DNA of 64,000 nt from Magnetaquicoccus sp039908525 (GCA_039908525.1 JAMOAY010000014.1:24073-88072); one strand, 5' to 3'; numbered from the stretch's first letter, positions 45,632-54,827 are shown. Numbers and translations: made by a program. Notes: generated by a model from the letters alone, not told the origin.

Positions 45632-46207
45632 ATGAGCCAAACGGGGCAGGATGCGCTGTCGAACCCCTGGCTGGCGGAGGCGGAAGGTCGTTTGCGCGCC
45701 GCCGGTTGGGATGGGGTGACCGCCGCTTTGGTGGTTTGCGGGGTCGCGCAGCGCATCCATCTCCTGCCCACCTCTCCGGTGCAGGGTGTCGGCGGACGCA
45801 GAGAGTGGCCGGTCTCCACCGCAGCTGCGGGTTTTGGCAACCGGCAGGATTCCGGCCAAACCCCGGTGGGTCTGCATCGTATTGCTGCCTGCATCGGTGC
45901 GGACGAGCCTTGCGGCATGGTGTTCAAAAGCCGGCTGGCCACTGGCGAAATCGTGGCAGAATGCACCCAACCGGCGGGCGACTTCATTACCAGCCGTATT
46001 CTCTGGCTGGAGGGGTTGGAGGAGGGGGTCAATCGGGGCGAGGGGTGCGACAGTCGGGCGCGTTACATCTATATCCACGGGACCCCCTACCGCACTCTGT
46101 TGGGTCAGCCAGCCTCCGCCGGCTGTGTGCGGATGGACAATCAACATATCCTGGAGCTGTTTCCGCAGGTTCAGGAAGGTACTTTGGTGCTGATTGTTCC
46201 GTCCTGA
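45632..46207 (+). CDS. L,D-transpeptidase (YkuD-fold) catalytic protein
   Basis: 191 residues. RYIYIHGTPYRTLLGQPASA then GCVRM is the catalytic HGT...S-x-GC-x-R motif with the nucleophile Cys. QDSGQTPVGLHRIAACIGAD is the expected preceding beta region. No signal peptide is evident, which is unusual for an enzyme that should act on peptidoglycan, so export or a cytosolic role is open. It follows the BI-1 gene by 27 bases. Confidence 0.85.
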   Translation: MSQTGQDALSNPWLAEAEGRLRAAGWDGVTAALVVCGVAQRIHLLPTSPVQGVGGRREWPVSTAAAGFGNRQDSGQTPVGLHRIAACIGADEPCGMVFKSRLATGEIVAECTQPAGDFITSRILWLEGLEEGVNRGEGCDSRARYIYIHGTPYRTLLGQPASAGCVRMDNQHILELFPQVQEGTLVLIVPS

Positions 46208-46225
46208 TTTGACCAGTCAAGTCGT

Positions 46226-46556
46226 ATGGGGTCCAGGGGAGATTATCTCCCCTGGCGGGAGTCCAGAGGGCAGCGCCCTCTGGCGGGTGCAGGGCGGCAG
46301 CCCGACTTTTACCCCTGCAGACTGGAAAGGATTTTTTTGGATGCGATAGAATGGCCGACCGATAACATACAGGGAGCATCCTGAATGTAGCACAGCCGAC
46401 ACGGTGCGTGTCGGGCTGCCGCCCTCCAGGAGTGCCCCTGCGGGGCGTTTTGGGCGCGCGGCGCCAATTTCCTGCGGAAATTGGCTTGGGTAAGGCGCGC
46501 CGTACATGCAGGGCTCCGCCCTGCACCCGCCAGGGGGGTGACCCCCCTGGACCCGC
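46226..46556. repeat. Long composite inverted-repeat element (copy D)
   Basis: The left tip 46226-46259 is base-for-base the same 34-bp terminus as in copy A. The interior (from about 46300) has the CCCGAC...ACCCCTGCAGACTGGAAAG module ending in GGCCGACCGATA. The right arm has stem GCCAATTTCC/GGAAATTGGC (46463-46485), a GCAGGGCTCCGCCCTGC hairpin and CCAGGGGGGTGACCCCCCTGG. It fills the 372-base gap before the histidine kinase gene. Confidence 0.85.
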
Positions 46557-46579
46557 AATCACTTCAGAGAGTGGACAGC

Positions 46580-47800
46580 ATGGGGCAGCCCAAAAAAAAC
46601 AAGAAGGTGGTGTCGATCCTGGAAAAGGGTCCACGACGTTTGTTTGATTGCCTGCCCGATGTCATCATCACGGTGGACCACCGCTATCGCATTCTCTTCA
46701 TGAACCGGGAGATGGAGGGACGCCAACCCAAACGGATGATCGGGCGAGACTCCTCCCTGCTGTTTCCCAGGGGGTTTCAGGCCTGGTATCGACGCAGCAT
46801 GGGTCGCCTTTTCCAAGAGTTCGAGGGAGACCGCTTCCAGTACTCCACCGAACAGTCGGTCTGGTGGGAGGTGCGCCTGCTGCCCATTCAGCGGGGACAA
46901 CGGGTGGTGGAGGCCGTGGTACTGTGCAGCAATATCACCGAAAAGCGGGTATTCCAGGCGCAATCCATTCGTCATGCCCGGCTGGCGACCATCGGGGTGT
47001 TGGCGACCAGCGTGGCCCATGAGATCAACAACCCCAACAGCGCCATCCTGTTCAATGCCACAATGGCCGCCCGGGTCTGGAAAGAGAGCCAGCCGGTGCT
47101 GGAGCACTATTTTCGTGAAAATGGCGATTTTGCCGTGGCAGGCATCCCTTTTTCCGAGGCACGACAGACACTGCCCACCCTTTTTGACGAAATTCTGCAC
47201 AACAGTCGGCGGGTGGAGAGCATTGTCGAAAATCTGAAATCCCTGGCCAGACACCACGAAGAGGCGCCCGAACAGGCGGAGCCCACGTGGCCTGTCGTAC
47301 CGGTTGCGGACAACGTCCACCTGCATGCGGCGATGCAGGCCAGCATCATGATTCTGAACCACAAAATTCGTTGTCACACCGACCATTTCGAATATCTGCC
47401 GGGTGACGGGGTTGGCACCATACCCGGCAATGCCTCGCAACTGGAGCAGGTGTTCATCAACGTGATCCTCAATGCCCTGCAGGCACTGCCAAGTCGAGAC
47501 AAAGGGGTGCGGGTGCAAACCGTGGCGGATGGCCCGGAGTGGGTGCGGGTGGTGGTTGAGGACGAAGGGGTGGGTATCGCGGCCGATGGGCTCAACCACC
47601 TGACGGAACCCTTTTATACCACCCGCCAGGCTGCGGGGGGCACCGGGCTGGGGCTCTCCGTCTCCAGTTTGATTGTGCGGCGGCACCAGGGTTCCATCCA
47701 TTTTCAATCGCGCGTCGGACAAGGCACCGTGGTGACCATCCGCTTGCCCATCCGGTGGCCAGCGGCATCTGCAGGGGAAGTTGAGCAGGCATCGTGCTGA
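46580..47800 (+). CDS. Cytosolic PAS histidine kinase, NtrB-like
   Basis: 406 residues from ATG 46580. An N-terminal PAS-like domain (residues about 18-125, LFDCLPDVIITVDHRYRILF), no membrane segment, then H-box VAHEINNPNSAILFN with phospho-acceptor His147, N-box INVILNALQAL, G1 DEGVGIAADG and G2 GTGLGLSV. The HEINNP type is usual for partners of NtrC regulators, and such a regulator lies two genes downstream in the same operon. The input signal is unknown; the giant PilZ protein between them is a candidate upstream sensor. Confidence 0.9.
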   Translation: MGQPKKNKKVVSILEKGPRRLFDCLPDVIITVDHRYRILFMNREMEGRQPKRMIGRDSSLLFPRGFQAWYRRSMGRLFQEFEGDRFQYSTEQSVWWEVRLLPIQRGQRVVEAVVLCSNITEKRVFQAQSIRHARLATIGVLATSVAHEINNPNSAILFNATMAARVWKESQPVLEHYFRENGDFAVAGIPFSEARQTLPTLFDEILHNSRRVESIVENLKSLARHHEEAPEQAEPTWPVVPVADNVHLHAAMQASIMILNHKIRCHTDHFEYLPGDGVGTIPGNASQLEQVFINVILNALQALPSRDKGVRVQTVADGPEWVRVVVEDEGVGIAADGLNHLTEPFYTTRQAAGGTGLGLSVSSLIVRRHQGSIHFQSRVGQGTVVTIRLPIRWPAASAGEVEQASC

Positions 47801-47823
47801 TCATAGAATAGATTTATGGAATC

Positions 47824-50800
47824 ATGAATAATTTTTTGTTCAAAGATTATGCCAAGGTTGTTGAACAGCTTTTTGCGCCCCCGCAGCGCATAGGGAGCCG
47901 GATCTCCGTTTTCCCTGGTGACCGGCCAAGCGCAGCACAAGAGAATCCCCCCTTGCCGGTCGCCCACATCGCCGAACTGATCGATCCCCACGGTGTGACG
48001 GTCATCCAGCAACTGGTCGATCACCTGCGCCGGGCATGGCTTCCCTCCGCCGATACGCCACGACCACGAGAGGAGATGACCCGCCGTCGGGCCGACGAGA
48101 GCACGGCCAGCCAACCCCCGGCCGGCACCCCGTTGCCCGGCAAAGAGTCGGAACAGATTCAAGCCCGTTTTGCCGCATTTCGCGCCGCCATCGCCTCCGG
48201 AGACGAGCAGGGCATGGCGGGCAATCCGTTTTACGAACTGACGCAGCTGCTCTATCACCACAACCTGAATGGCGCCAAAAAGCTGTTTGGCACCCTGCAG
48301 GAGCCTTTGATGAGCTCGCCGCCGGAACCGGTACCCCTGTTGCGTTCGTTCCGCGAGATCTGGTTGACCCGCCAAGCCTCGACCGCCATCCAACTCAGCC
48401 ATGGCCGGATGGGTCGGTCGTTGGGTCTGTTCAGGAAACTGTCCGACCAGGTAGATGCCTGGATGGGAATGGGCAAGGTGGCGGTTGCCATCCTCCTTTT
48501 TTTCGGTTCCACCTTCACCACGGCCCAGGGGATCAACGACCTGCTGCAAAGCCAGGAGCTTTCGGCACTGTTCGGCGGCCTGTTCGACGGGCGCGAGGCG
48601 GAGGTGATGCGCTATGGGATGGCGGTGCTGGTGGGCCTGCTGCTCTCCTCGGCCATTCTCGACTACAAGGAGCGGCTGTTTTCCGCCATCGTCGAACAGG
48701 GAGGGGTGCTGCGGGGCATACGTACAGCGCTGCTGCGCCACCCCCGCTGGATGATTCTGGCCACCTTCCTGACCGCTTTTTCCGTCAAAACCAACTACGA
48801 TGGCATCGTCTCCCTCATCTCCAAAAAGGCCGATCTGGCCAAGCAATCGGAGCAGATCCGCTCCCGGGTCAAACGGGCTCTGGGCAGCCCCTTTTTTGTG
48901 AATGTGGTGGAACCGGACGACCTGCACGATGTGCAGGGGTTGCTGCAAAATGCAGCCAGCGACTCCATCAGCAAATTCAGCCGGGTACCCGATGATGAGG
49001 TATCGGGGGTGGCCTCCAGCGGGGATCCGCGCATGGGACCGCGCTACTGGGGCAAATATTTTATCGTCAACGGCGGCTATGTGCCCGGGGTGCAGGATGT
49101 CGCCCACTCCACCCAAAGCCTGACGGCCGGTTTTTCCGCCCGGATCGATGAGATGTTGCGGGACTCCGGTCTGGATCTGCGCAGCTCTGCGGCCGACAAG
49201 ATCTCCGCCCTGCGTACACGGTATGACGACCACCTGCGCCGGACGGAGGCCGTGGTGGAGGCACGACTGGACAAACTGCGCGGCCTGATGGAGATGCGGG
49301 GCTACTCCCTGGAAGAGATCAAGCGGGTTTTCGCCCTGGAGCATTATCAGATCAACGAGATCGTCCTCTCCATGGCCGACGCCCTGGAAGAGAACAAGAA
49401 GGAGTACGAACGGGTTGCCGCCGAGCTCAACCGGTTGACCGATGCCTATGTGGCGGTGCTGCAGCAGGTGGACAAATCCGGCGCCGCCTCCCGGCGGGAG
49501 TACCATATCGAGGGCAAACTGGCCATCCCCGATCTGGATGCCATCCGGGAGTTGAAAAACACCCATATTCCCAAGGCGCAGCATAAAAGTTTCGCCGAGT
49601 TGAAAGAGTTCCTGGCCGGTGAGTACGGTATTGCCCTGGCCAACAGCATGCTGCTGGCCATCCTGTTCGTCTCTTTCTGCATGGACCTGCTGGATCCGCT
49701 GATCTACAGCCGTTGGACGGCCATCATCGGTCGCCAGGATCGTGCCATGTATCCCGATCTGCTTGGCTATCTGCGAGAGTGGGAAAACGATTTTATCGTC
49801 GTCTGTCATCAGTTTTTCTACCGTCGGGATGTGCAACAGGTGTTCAGCGGGCTGGCCCTGCCCAACCGGACCGGCATTCGCAACGCCTTCTATCTGCTGC
49901 TGGAAGAGTTGGATCCGTTGTTGAAGGATCCCCGTGACCAGAGTTTCATGCAACACCGTGGCGAGTGGTTCCGCGGTCTGTTCCTGTTGACCCGCACCCA
50001 GGATATGCGCTGTTACAATCGGCGGGCGAAGGGCATTGGCCGATTGGTGGCCCATAAAGAGCGTTACTTCCAACAACTGCTGGAGTATCTGCTGCCCGGC
50101 GTCCGCTTTGCCCAGGGAACGGGGCGGGATTCCTTCATGCTGGTGCAGCGGAAGACGGAGCTGGGCCAGGAGCAGCAGCGGGCGCTGTTTGCCTGGGAAC
50201 TGTTGGCGGTATCCGGTCGGTTGACCCAGGAGAGCCCGGTGTTGGGCAATCTGCCCCATGGTCCGGCGGCCGATCTGGACGCCCTGGTGGAGCTGGAGCA
50301 AAAGCGCAAAAGCATCAGCAGATTGCGGGATGGCAAACGGGAGGTATCGACGCCTGCTGCGGAGACGGGGCAGAGCGGGGCAGAGACACCCAGCATCCAG
50401 GAGCTGCCGGCCGGGTTGCTCAAGCGGCGGGTGCGACCGGACGGGGCGCTCAACCCTCTGCTGCAGCTGCTCTTCGCACCGGGCAGTCCGTCGCATCGTG
50501 CCTGGCAGCGGTTCTGGGAGACGGCCTTTCTGCCGCCTTGGCCACCGTTTGCCCACACCCGGCGGCGCTGGTTGCAGGAGGTGGCCCGTCAGGATGGATA
50601 TCCCATGGAGGAGATGGACGGGTTGTACGATTTCATGCCGGACCTGAAGGAGGTGCTGCTGGTTACCATTCCCCGTATCCGCCACGAAGTTCTGGGCTCT
50701 CTGGCGGAGATCCGTCGTCGGTTTCCGCAACGGTGCCAGCAGGAGGGCATTGCTGCGGAGGCGGATCTGGAAGAACGGATCACCGACTTGGAGAAGGAGT

Positions 50801-52548
50801 CGCTGCAGGTGTTGGGCCTGTCGCCCTCCATGGGAGACCAGACCCGTCTGTATGCCCCGGCCAGTGGGGTTGCGCTGGAACTGGAGGGGGTTTCGCGGGC
50901 CGTTCTGGACCATGTGGGGGGGGATCCAACGGGTTTTCATGAAAAGGTGGCGGCCCTGATGACCGACACGGCCAGGCAGCTGGCACAGGCGCAAACCATC
51001 GAACAGGCCGTCTCCCAGGAGATGATCCAGATCCTCAAGGAGGTCAAACGGTCCCATGAGAGCATCAAGCAGATCCTGTTGAAGATCAACATGAGCAGCA
51101 CAACCTCTCGAAAATCCTCGTTGCCGTTGCGGGATATGCTGCGCCTGTTGCGCCAGAACAAGGATGTTCTGGAACAGACGCCCCGGCAGTCGGAAACCAT
51201 TCTGAAAACGGTCGAGCAGCTCTTTCATGACAGGGGAACCGACGGGGGGGCGCAGACGTACAGCGAGGCCTCGCTGGAACTTCTGTACAAACTGCAGGGA
51301 GAGGAGCGGCATCTGCTGGATGGATTGATTCAGATACTGGTGCAGGTTCAGGGTGCCGAAGAGTCGGCGGACATGGAAATCGATCTGCTGCGCCTGCACG
51401 GCGGACAGGAGAGAGACGGCCACGACGAAACGGAGGAGACCTCTCTGCCCGATGCCCCGCCGCTGGGCTTGGTGGGTGAAAGCAGCGCCCCGGTCGATCT
51501 GCGCATGCTGCCCACCCTCAGCGAGCTGGCAATTCGCGGGGAGGGGGATGCGCCCGATGGGGAGGGGTGGCCCGAAGAGGCCCTGCTCCAGGCGCCCGCC
51601 TTGCGTGAGCTGCCGGAGGAGGAGCCTGACTCGCAGCAAGAGAGCCCCCGGGAGGCCGAACCGGAGCGTTATGCCGAGGAGTTGGAGGGTTCCACTCTTG
51701 TGGTGCACGAGGCAACGGAGACCCGAGAGGCACAGCGTGTCGGCCTGGAACAGGAGGCCGTGGCCACCGGAAAACAGACGGAAACGGCGCTGTTCAGGGC
51801 AAGCCTGGGAGAGGAGGAGAGTCCGCTGATTGTGGTGGCCGAGTTCCGTCACCGGCAACCGGGGGAGCTGCCGATCGGGGAGAGCGGGGCGGGGGCCGTT
51901 GGCGGGGAGAGAGCGGCCAGACCCAGCCGCAGACCCCCCATGCGCTGGGATCTGGAGCAGAGCCGGATGACTCAGGAGGATGATTTCTTTGCCGGTGGTG
52001 TGGTGCCGGCCTTGCCCACGGTGGTTGCCGGCAGGCCCGGGCAGACCATGCCGGGTCAGGCCGAACCCCCTCTCGCAACCACCAGGCGTCCGTCGGCTCT
52101 CCCCGTGCGCCAACCGCTTCCGACGCCTCCCGTGCCGTCCAAACCACGACAGATGCCCCCGGTGGAACAGGCGGTGGCGGGTGGGATGCCTTTGCTGTTG
52201 CCGCCGGCTTCTCTGGAGTTCAAGAGCAAAAGCGGCGTCAACTTTCGCGGTGTGGCCAGGGATGTGAGTCTGAATGGTTGTTATGCCGAAAACGTGGACC
52301 TTGCACGGGTACAGGCTATGGATACCGGTCGGCTGCGCCTGGTTTCCGACGTGGGGGTGCACCAATTCCCCTGTGAAGTGGTGGAGGTTTCGGCGTCGGA
52401 TATCACCTTGCGTCTGTTTGCGAACGGGCACCAATTTGAGAGTGTGACCAAGGAAAAGATCTTCAAGGAGGTGTGGCGAGACCATCAGGCGGTCCAGCAG
52501 GAACAAACGGTCGACGCCGAGCAGCCGCCAACACGGTGGAGGCATTGA
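47824..52548 (+). CDS. Giant inner-membrane protein with C-terminal PilZ-like domain
   Basis: 1574 residues, no family recognised for most of it. Residues 1-215 cytosolic. Membrane segments near 217-236 (KVAVAILLFFGSTFTTAQG), 264-282 (YGMAVLVGLLLSSAILD), 308-326 (RWMILATFLTAFSVKTNY) and 603-626 (IALANSMLLAILFVSFCMDL); the loop between the third and fourth, about 275 residues of mainly coiled coil, should be periplasmic. Residues about 630-1250 are helical and cytosolic; 1280-1450 acidic and Pro-rich; 1455-1545 PilZ-like with DVSLNG (the DxSxxG motif), but no RxxxR is seen before it. Lies 23 bases after the kinase and 2 bases before the NtrC-type regulator, so a three-gene operon. A scaffold or sensor that couples envelope state to the two-component pair is my inference. 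Confidence 0.8.
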   Translation: MNNFLFKDYAKVVEQLFAPPQRIGSRISVFPGDRPSAAQENPPLPVAHIAELIDPHGVTVIQQLVDHLRRAWLPSADTPRPREEMTRRRADESTASQPPAGTPLPGKESEQIQARFAAFRAAIASGDEQGMAGNPFYELTQLLYHHNLNGAKKLFGTLQEPLMSSPPEPVPLLRSFREIWLTRQASTAIQLSHGRMGRSLGLFRKLSDQVDAWMGMGKVAVAILLFFGSTFTTAQGINDLLQSQELSALFGGLFDGREAEVMRYGMAVLVGLLLSSAILDYKERLFSAIVEQGGVLRGIRTALLRHPRWMILATFLTAFSVKTNYDGIVSLISKKADLAKQSEQIRSRVKRALGSPFFVNVVEPDDLHDVQGLLQNAASDSISKFSRVPDDEVSGVASSGDPRMGPRYWGKYFIVNGGYVPGVQDVAHSTQSLTAGFSARIDEMLRDSGLDLRSSAADKISALRTRYDDHLRRTEAVVEARLDKLRGLMEMRGYSLEEIKRVFALEHYQINEIVLSMADALEENKKEYERVAAELNRLTDAYVAVLQQVDKSGAASRREYHIEGKLAIPDLDAIRELKNTHIPKAQHKSFAELKEFLAGEYGIALANSMLLAILFVSFCMDLLDPLIYSRWTAIIGRQDRAMYPDLLGYLREWENDFIVVCHQFFYRRDVQQVFSGLALPNRTGIRNAFYLLLEELDPLLKDPRDQSFMQHRGEWFRGLFLLTRTQDMRCYNRRAKGIGRLVAHKERYFQQLLEYLLPGVRFAQGTGRDSFMLVQRKTELGQEQQRALFAWELLAVSGRLTQESPVLGNLPHGPAADLDALVELEQKRKSISRLRDGKREVSTPAAETGQSGAETPSIQELPAGLLKRRVRPDGALNPLLQLLFAPGSPSHRAWQRFWETAFLPPWPPFAHTRRRWLQEVARQDGYPMEEMDGLYDFMPDLKEVLLVTIPRIRHEVLGSLAEIRRRFPQRCQQEGIAAEADLEERITDLEKESLQVLGLSPSMGDQTRLYAPASGVALELEGVSRAVLDHVGGDPTGFHEKVAALMTDTARQLAQAQTIEQAVSQEMIQILKEVKRSHESIKQILLKINMSSTTSRKSSLPLRDMLRLLRQNKDVLEQTPRQSETILKTVEQLFHDRGTDGGAQTYSEASLELLYKLQGEERHLLDGLIQILVQVQGAEESADMEIDLLRLHGGQERDGHDETEETSLPDAPPLGLVGESSAPVDLRMLPTLSELAIRGEGDAPDGEGWPEEALLQAPALRELPEEEPDSQQESPREAEPERYAEELEGSTLVVHEATETREAQRVGLEQEAVATGKQTETALFRASLGEEESPLIVVAEFRHRQPGELPIGESGAGAVGGERAARPSRRPPMRWDLEQSRMTQEDDFFAGGVVPALPTVVAGRPGQTMPGQAEPPLATTRRPSALPVRQPLPTPPVPSKPRQMPPVEQAVAGGMPLLLPPASLEFKSKSGVNFRGVARDVSLNGCYAENVDLARVQAMDTGRLRLVSDVGVHQFPCEVVEVSASDITLRLFANGHQFESVTKEKIFKEVWRDHQAVQQEQTVDAEQPPTRWRH

Positions 52549-52550
52549 GG

Positions 52551-54038
52551 ATGGCGCCGCTGTTCACCACGTTGCCGGTTGTGCTGGTGGATGACGATCC
52601 CTCGGTGCTGTTTGCCACGGCAACGGTGTTGCGAGGCGCCGGCATAGAGCGGGTGGAAACCCTGGAGGATGGCCGGGCCCTGTTGCCGCTGTTGACCCGT
52701 CTGACCGCAGGGTGGGCGTGCGAGGAGCGGGAGGGGCAGGGTGTGGCGGCGGTGGTGTTGGATCTCTCCCTGCCCCATGTGGATGGCAGACAGCTGTTGC
52801 CGGAGGTCATCCGTCAGTTCCCGGAGATTCCGGTGCTGGTCATGACGGCGACCGACGATGTGCGGACCGCCGTAAGCTGTATGCAGGAAGGAGCGGCCGA
52901 TTTTCTGGTGAAGCCGGTGGAGGAGAACCGCTTTATCACCAGCATGCGCAAGGTGTTGGAGATCAACGCCCTGCGCAGCCAGGTGGGGGCGTTGAAACGT
53001 TCCCTGCTCTCCGACCATCTGGAACAGGCCGACGCCTTCGGGGCCATCTTGACCAACAGCCGAAAGATGCGGGCCATTTTTCAGTATATGGAGTCCATCG
53101 CCCGTTCGGAGGAGCCTGTGTTGATCACCGGTGAAACCGGGGTCGGCAAGGAGTTGATTGCCGAGGCCCTGCACCGGGTCAGCCATCGGGGGGGGAACAT
53201 GGTGGCGGTCAATGTGGCCGGGCTGGACGATGTCATGGTCTCTGACACCCTGTTTGGCCATCGCAAGGGGGCCTATTCCGGGGCCGAGGAGAACCGACGG
53301 GGTCTGGTCAGCGAAGCCGGCACCGGCACCCTCTTCCTCGATGAGATGGGGGATCTGGGGGGGTCGGTGCAGGTCAAACTGCTGCGCCTGCTGCAGGAAC
53401 GCACCTATTATCCATTGGGTTCGGACATTCCACTCAAATCCAATGCCCGCGTCATCTGTGCCACCAACCAGAACATCCAGCAGCATATGCTGGATGGCCG
53501 CTTCCGCTCCGATCTCTATTACCGCCTGCGGGTCCACCATATTGACGTACCCCCCTTGCGCGAGCGCCGGGAGGATGTGCTCCTGCTGAGTCAGGCCTTT
53601 CTGGAAGAGGCCGCGCAGGCGTTGGGCAAAAAGCCCCCGACGCCCCCTCAGGAGCTGTTCACCCTGCTGGAATCCTATCATTTTCCCGGCAATGTCCGGC
53701 AATTGCGCGCCCTGATCTACGATGCGGTCGCCAGACACCGTACCGGCATGCTCTCTTTGGACAGTTTCCGGCAGGTGATCACACCCAGGGGCGGTCCGGC
53801 GGCAAGCGCACCCTTGGCCTGGGCGACCGCCGGCGACCCGGCTCATGTTGCGGCGGAACAGGCGGTCGGCGATATGTTGCGTCGCCTGCCGGGCAAACTG
53901 CCCACCCTGAAAGAGGCGGAGCAGGCCCTGACCCAGGAGGCGATGCGCCGTGCCCGTGGCAATCAGGGGGTGGCGGCCGCATTGTTGGGCATCTCCCGAC
54001 AGGCACTCAACCAACGGCTGAGGCGCCAGACGATCTGA
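52551..54038 (+). CDS. Sigma-54-dependent NtrC-family response regulator
   Basis: 495 residues from ATG 52551 with GGAGG eight bases upstream. Receiver domain with VLVDDDPS, phospho-acceptor Asp71 in VVLDLSLP and Lys in FLVKPV. AAA+ domain with Walker A GETGVGKE (194-201), the sigma-54 contact loop GAYSGA (240-245, usually GAFTGA), Walker B TLFLDEMGDL, and sensor elements to about 400. C-terminal Fis-type helix-turn-helix (RRARGNQGVAAALLGISRQA). A predicted sigma-54 promoter and a palindrome lie within 250 bases downstream, suggesting the adjacent gene is its target. Confidence 0.93.
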   Translation: MAPLFTTLPVVLVDDDPSVLFATATVLRGAGIERVETLEDGRALLPLLTRLTAGWACEEREGQGVAAVVLDLSLPHVDGRQLLPEVIRQFPEIPVLVMTATDDVRTAVSCMQEGAADFLVKPVEENRFITSMRKVLEINALRSQVGALKRSLLSDHLEQADAFGAILTNSRKMRAIFQYMESIARSEEPVLITGETGVGKELIAEALHRVSHRGGNMVAVNVAGLDDVMVSDTLFGHRKGAYSGAEENRRGLVSEAGTGTLFLDEMGDLGGSVQVKLLRLLQERTYYPLGSDIPLKSNARVICATNQNIQQHMLDGRFRSDLYYRLRVHHIDVPPLRERREDVLLLSQAFLEEAAQALGKKPPTPPQELFTLLESYHFPGNVRQLRALIYDAVARHRTGMLSLDSFRQVITPRGGPAASAPLAWATAGDPAHVAAEQAVGDMLRRLPGKLPTLKEAEQALTQEAMRRARGNQGVAAALLGISRQALNQRLRRQTI

Positions 54039-54090
54039 CGGCACCTCTGCTCTGGCCCATACCCAATCTCCCTGGGCGGTTTGCAAGGGT

Positions 54091-54106
54091 TGCAATATAT
54101 ATTGCA
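54091..54106. promoter_or_regulatory. Perfect palindrome, candidate upstream activating site
   Basis: TGCAATATATATTGCA is a perfect 16-bp palindrome, with further TTGCAA and GCAA half-sites within 15 bases on either side. It lies 165-180 bases before the predicted -24/-12 promoter, a normal distance for an NtrC-type enhancer. Confidence 0.55.
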
Positions 54107-54270
54107 GACGCAATTTTTCAAGCTTTATGTGTAACCATTTTATATTGATAGTAAAAATGATTCTTTGGCACCCGCCGGGGCACGCTATCGTGAGAGAGCC
54201 CTTGCAGTCGCTCTTCGTCGCATCTTGCCTTGATAGAGCTGCCTGCCTGCGGCGGCTGTCATGATTCTCA

Positions 54271-54286
54271 TGGCGTAAAATTTGCT
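54271..54286 (+). promoter_or_regulatory. Predicted sigma-54 (-24/-12) promoter
   Basis: TGGCGTAAAATTTGCT has TGGC and TTGCT at exactly the spacing of the consensus TGGCACG-N4-TTGCW, with the invariant GG and GC in place. It is about 95 bases upstream of the 148-residue gene and directly downstream of a sigma-54 activator gene. Confidence 0.65.
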
Positions 54287-54380
54287 TAAGTTTGTCGGCA
54301 TGCCGCCTGTTTGCCGCCCGTACCGGGTGGGTGATCGTTTTGTTTGCATGGCCAAGTTGAGACAACGAGGAGAAGAGGGG

Positions 54381-54827
54381 ATGATTCCGCCGGTGCAGTC
54401 TGTGATGGATGGGGTACCGTCGTCTGCGACGGACAAGGGGGTGGTCGGGGGTGCGGTGTTGTCCTGGCACGGGGGTGAAAACGTCGATTTTATGCGGATT
54501 CTCGCCGACGTGGAGGGGGGATTGCAGCAGATTGTGGCAGGCAGGGTTCTGCCCGGCGACCGCTGTCTGGTGGGCCAGGTGTTTCGTGCCATGAGCGGGT
54601 TGTACCGCAGAGCGGCCCAACGGGGCATGAGGGAGGTGTGCGACTTGGCTTATGAAGTGGCGCAGGCGTTTGGCACGGTACGCTGTGTGGATTGCGAATC
54701 GACACGGCGTCTGGCCCGCCTGGCACAGGTGGCTGTGGGTCAGATGCGCCAACTGTTGACCCCAGGGCCCGAGGAGGCACGCATCCGGCACGCCAAACAG
54801 ACGGTGGCCGACCTGTTCTCCCTCTAG
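54381..54827 (+). CDS. Unknown small helical protein, putative sigma-54 target
   Basis: 148 residues from ATG 54381, with GAGGAGA eight bases upstream. The middle (GGENVDFMRILADVEGGLQQ and LVGQVFRAMSGLYRRAAQRG) and the end are predicted amphipathic helices; it has two nearby Cys (VRCVDCES). There is a weak likeness to Hpt four-helix proteins but no phospho-acceptor His in place. In-frame codons upstream to 54282 would overlap the predicted promoter, so they are excluded. No function assigned. Confidence 0.65.
   Translation: MIPPVQSVMDGVPSSATDKGVVGGAVLSWHGGENVDFMRILADVEGGLQQIVAGRVLPGDRCLVGQVFRAMSGLYRRAAQRGMREVCDLAYEVAQAFGTVRCVDCESTRRLARLAQVAVGQMRQLLTPGPEEARIRHAKQTVADLFSL

Noticed and set aside
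47704..52545. Open reading frame of about 1600 codons on the minus strand opposite the giant PilZ gene
   Set aside because: It is the mirror of a GC-rich real gene. The plus-strand frame has membrane segments, a PilZ motif, proper operon spacing and a ribosome-binding site; the antisense translation is low-complexity His/Gln/Arg/Gly-rich.
54174..54192. Second sigma-54-like TGGCAC near 54170
   Set aside because: The -12 position does not offer GC at the right spacing, unlike the site at 54271.
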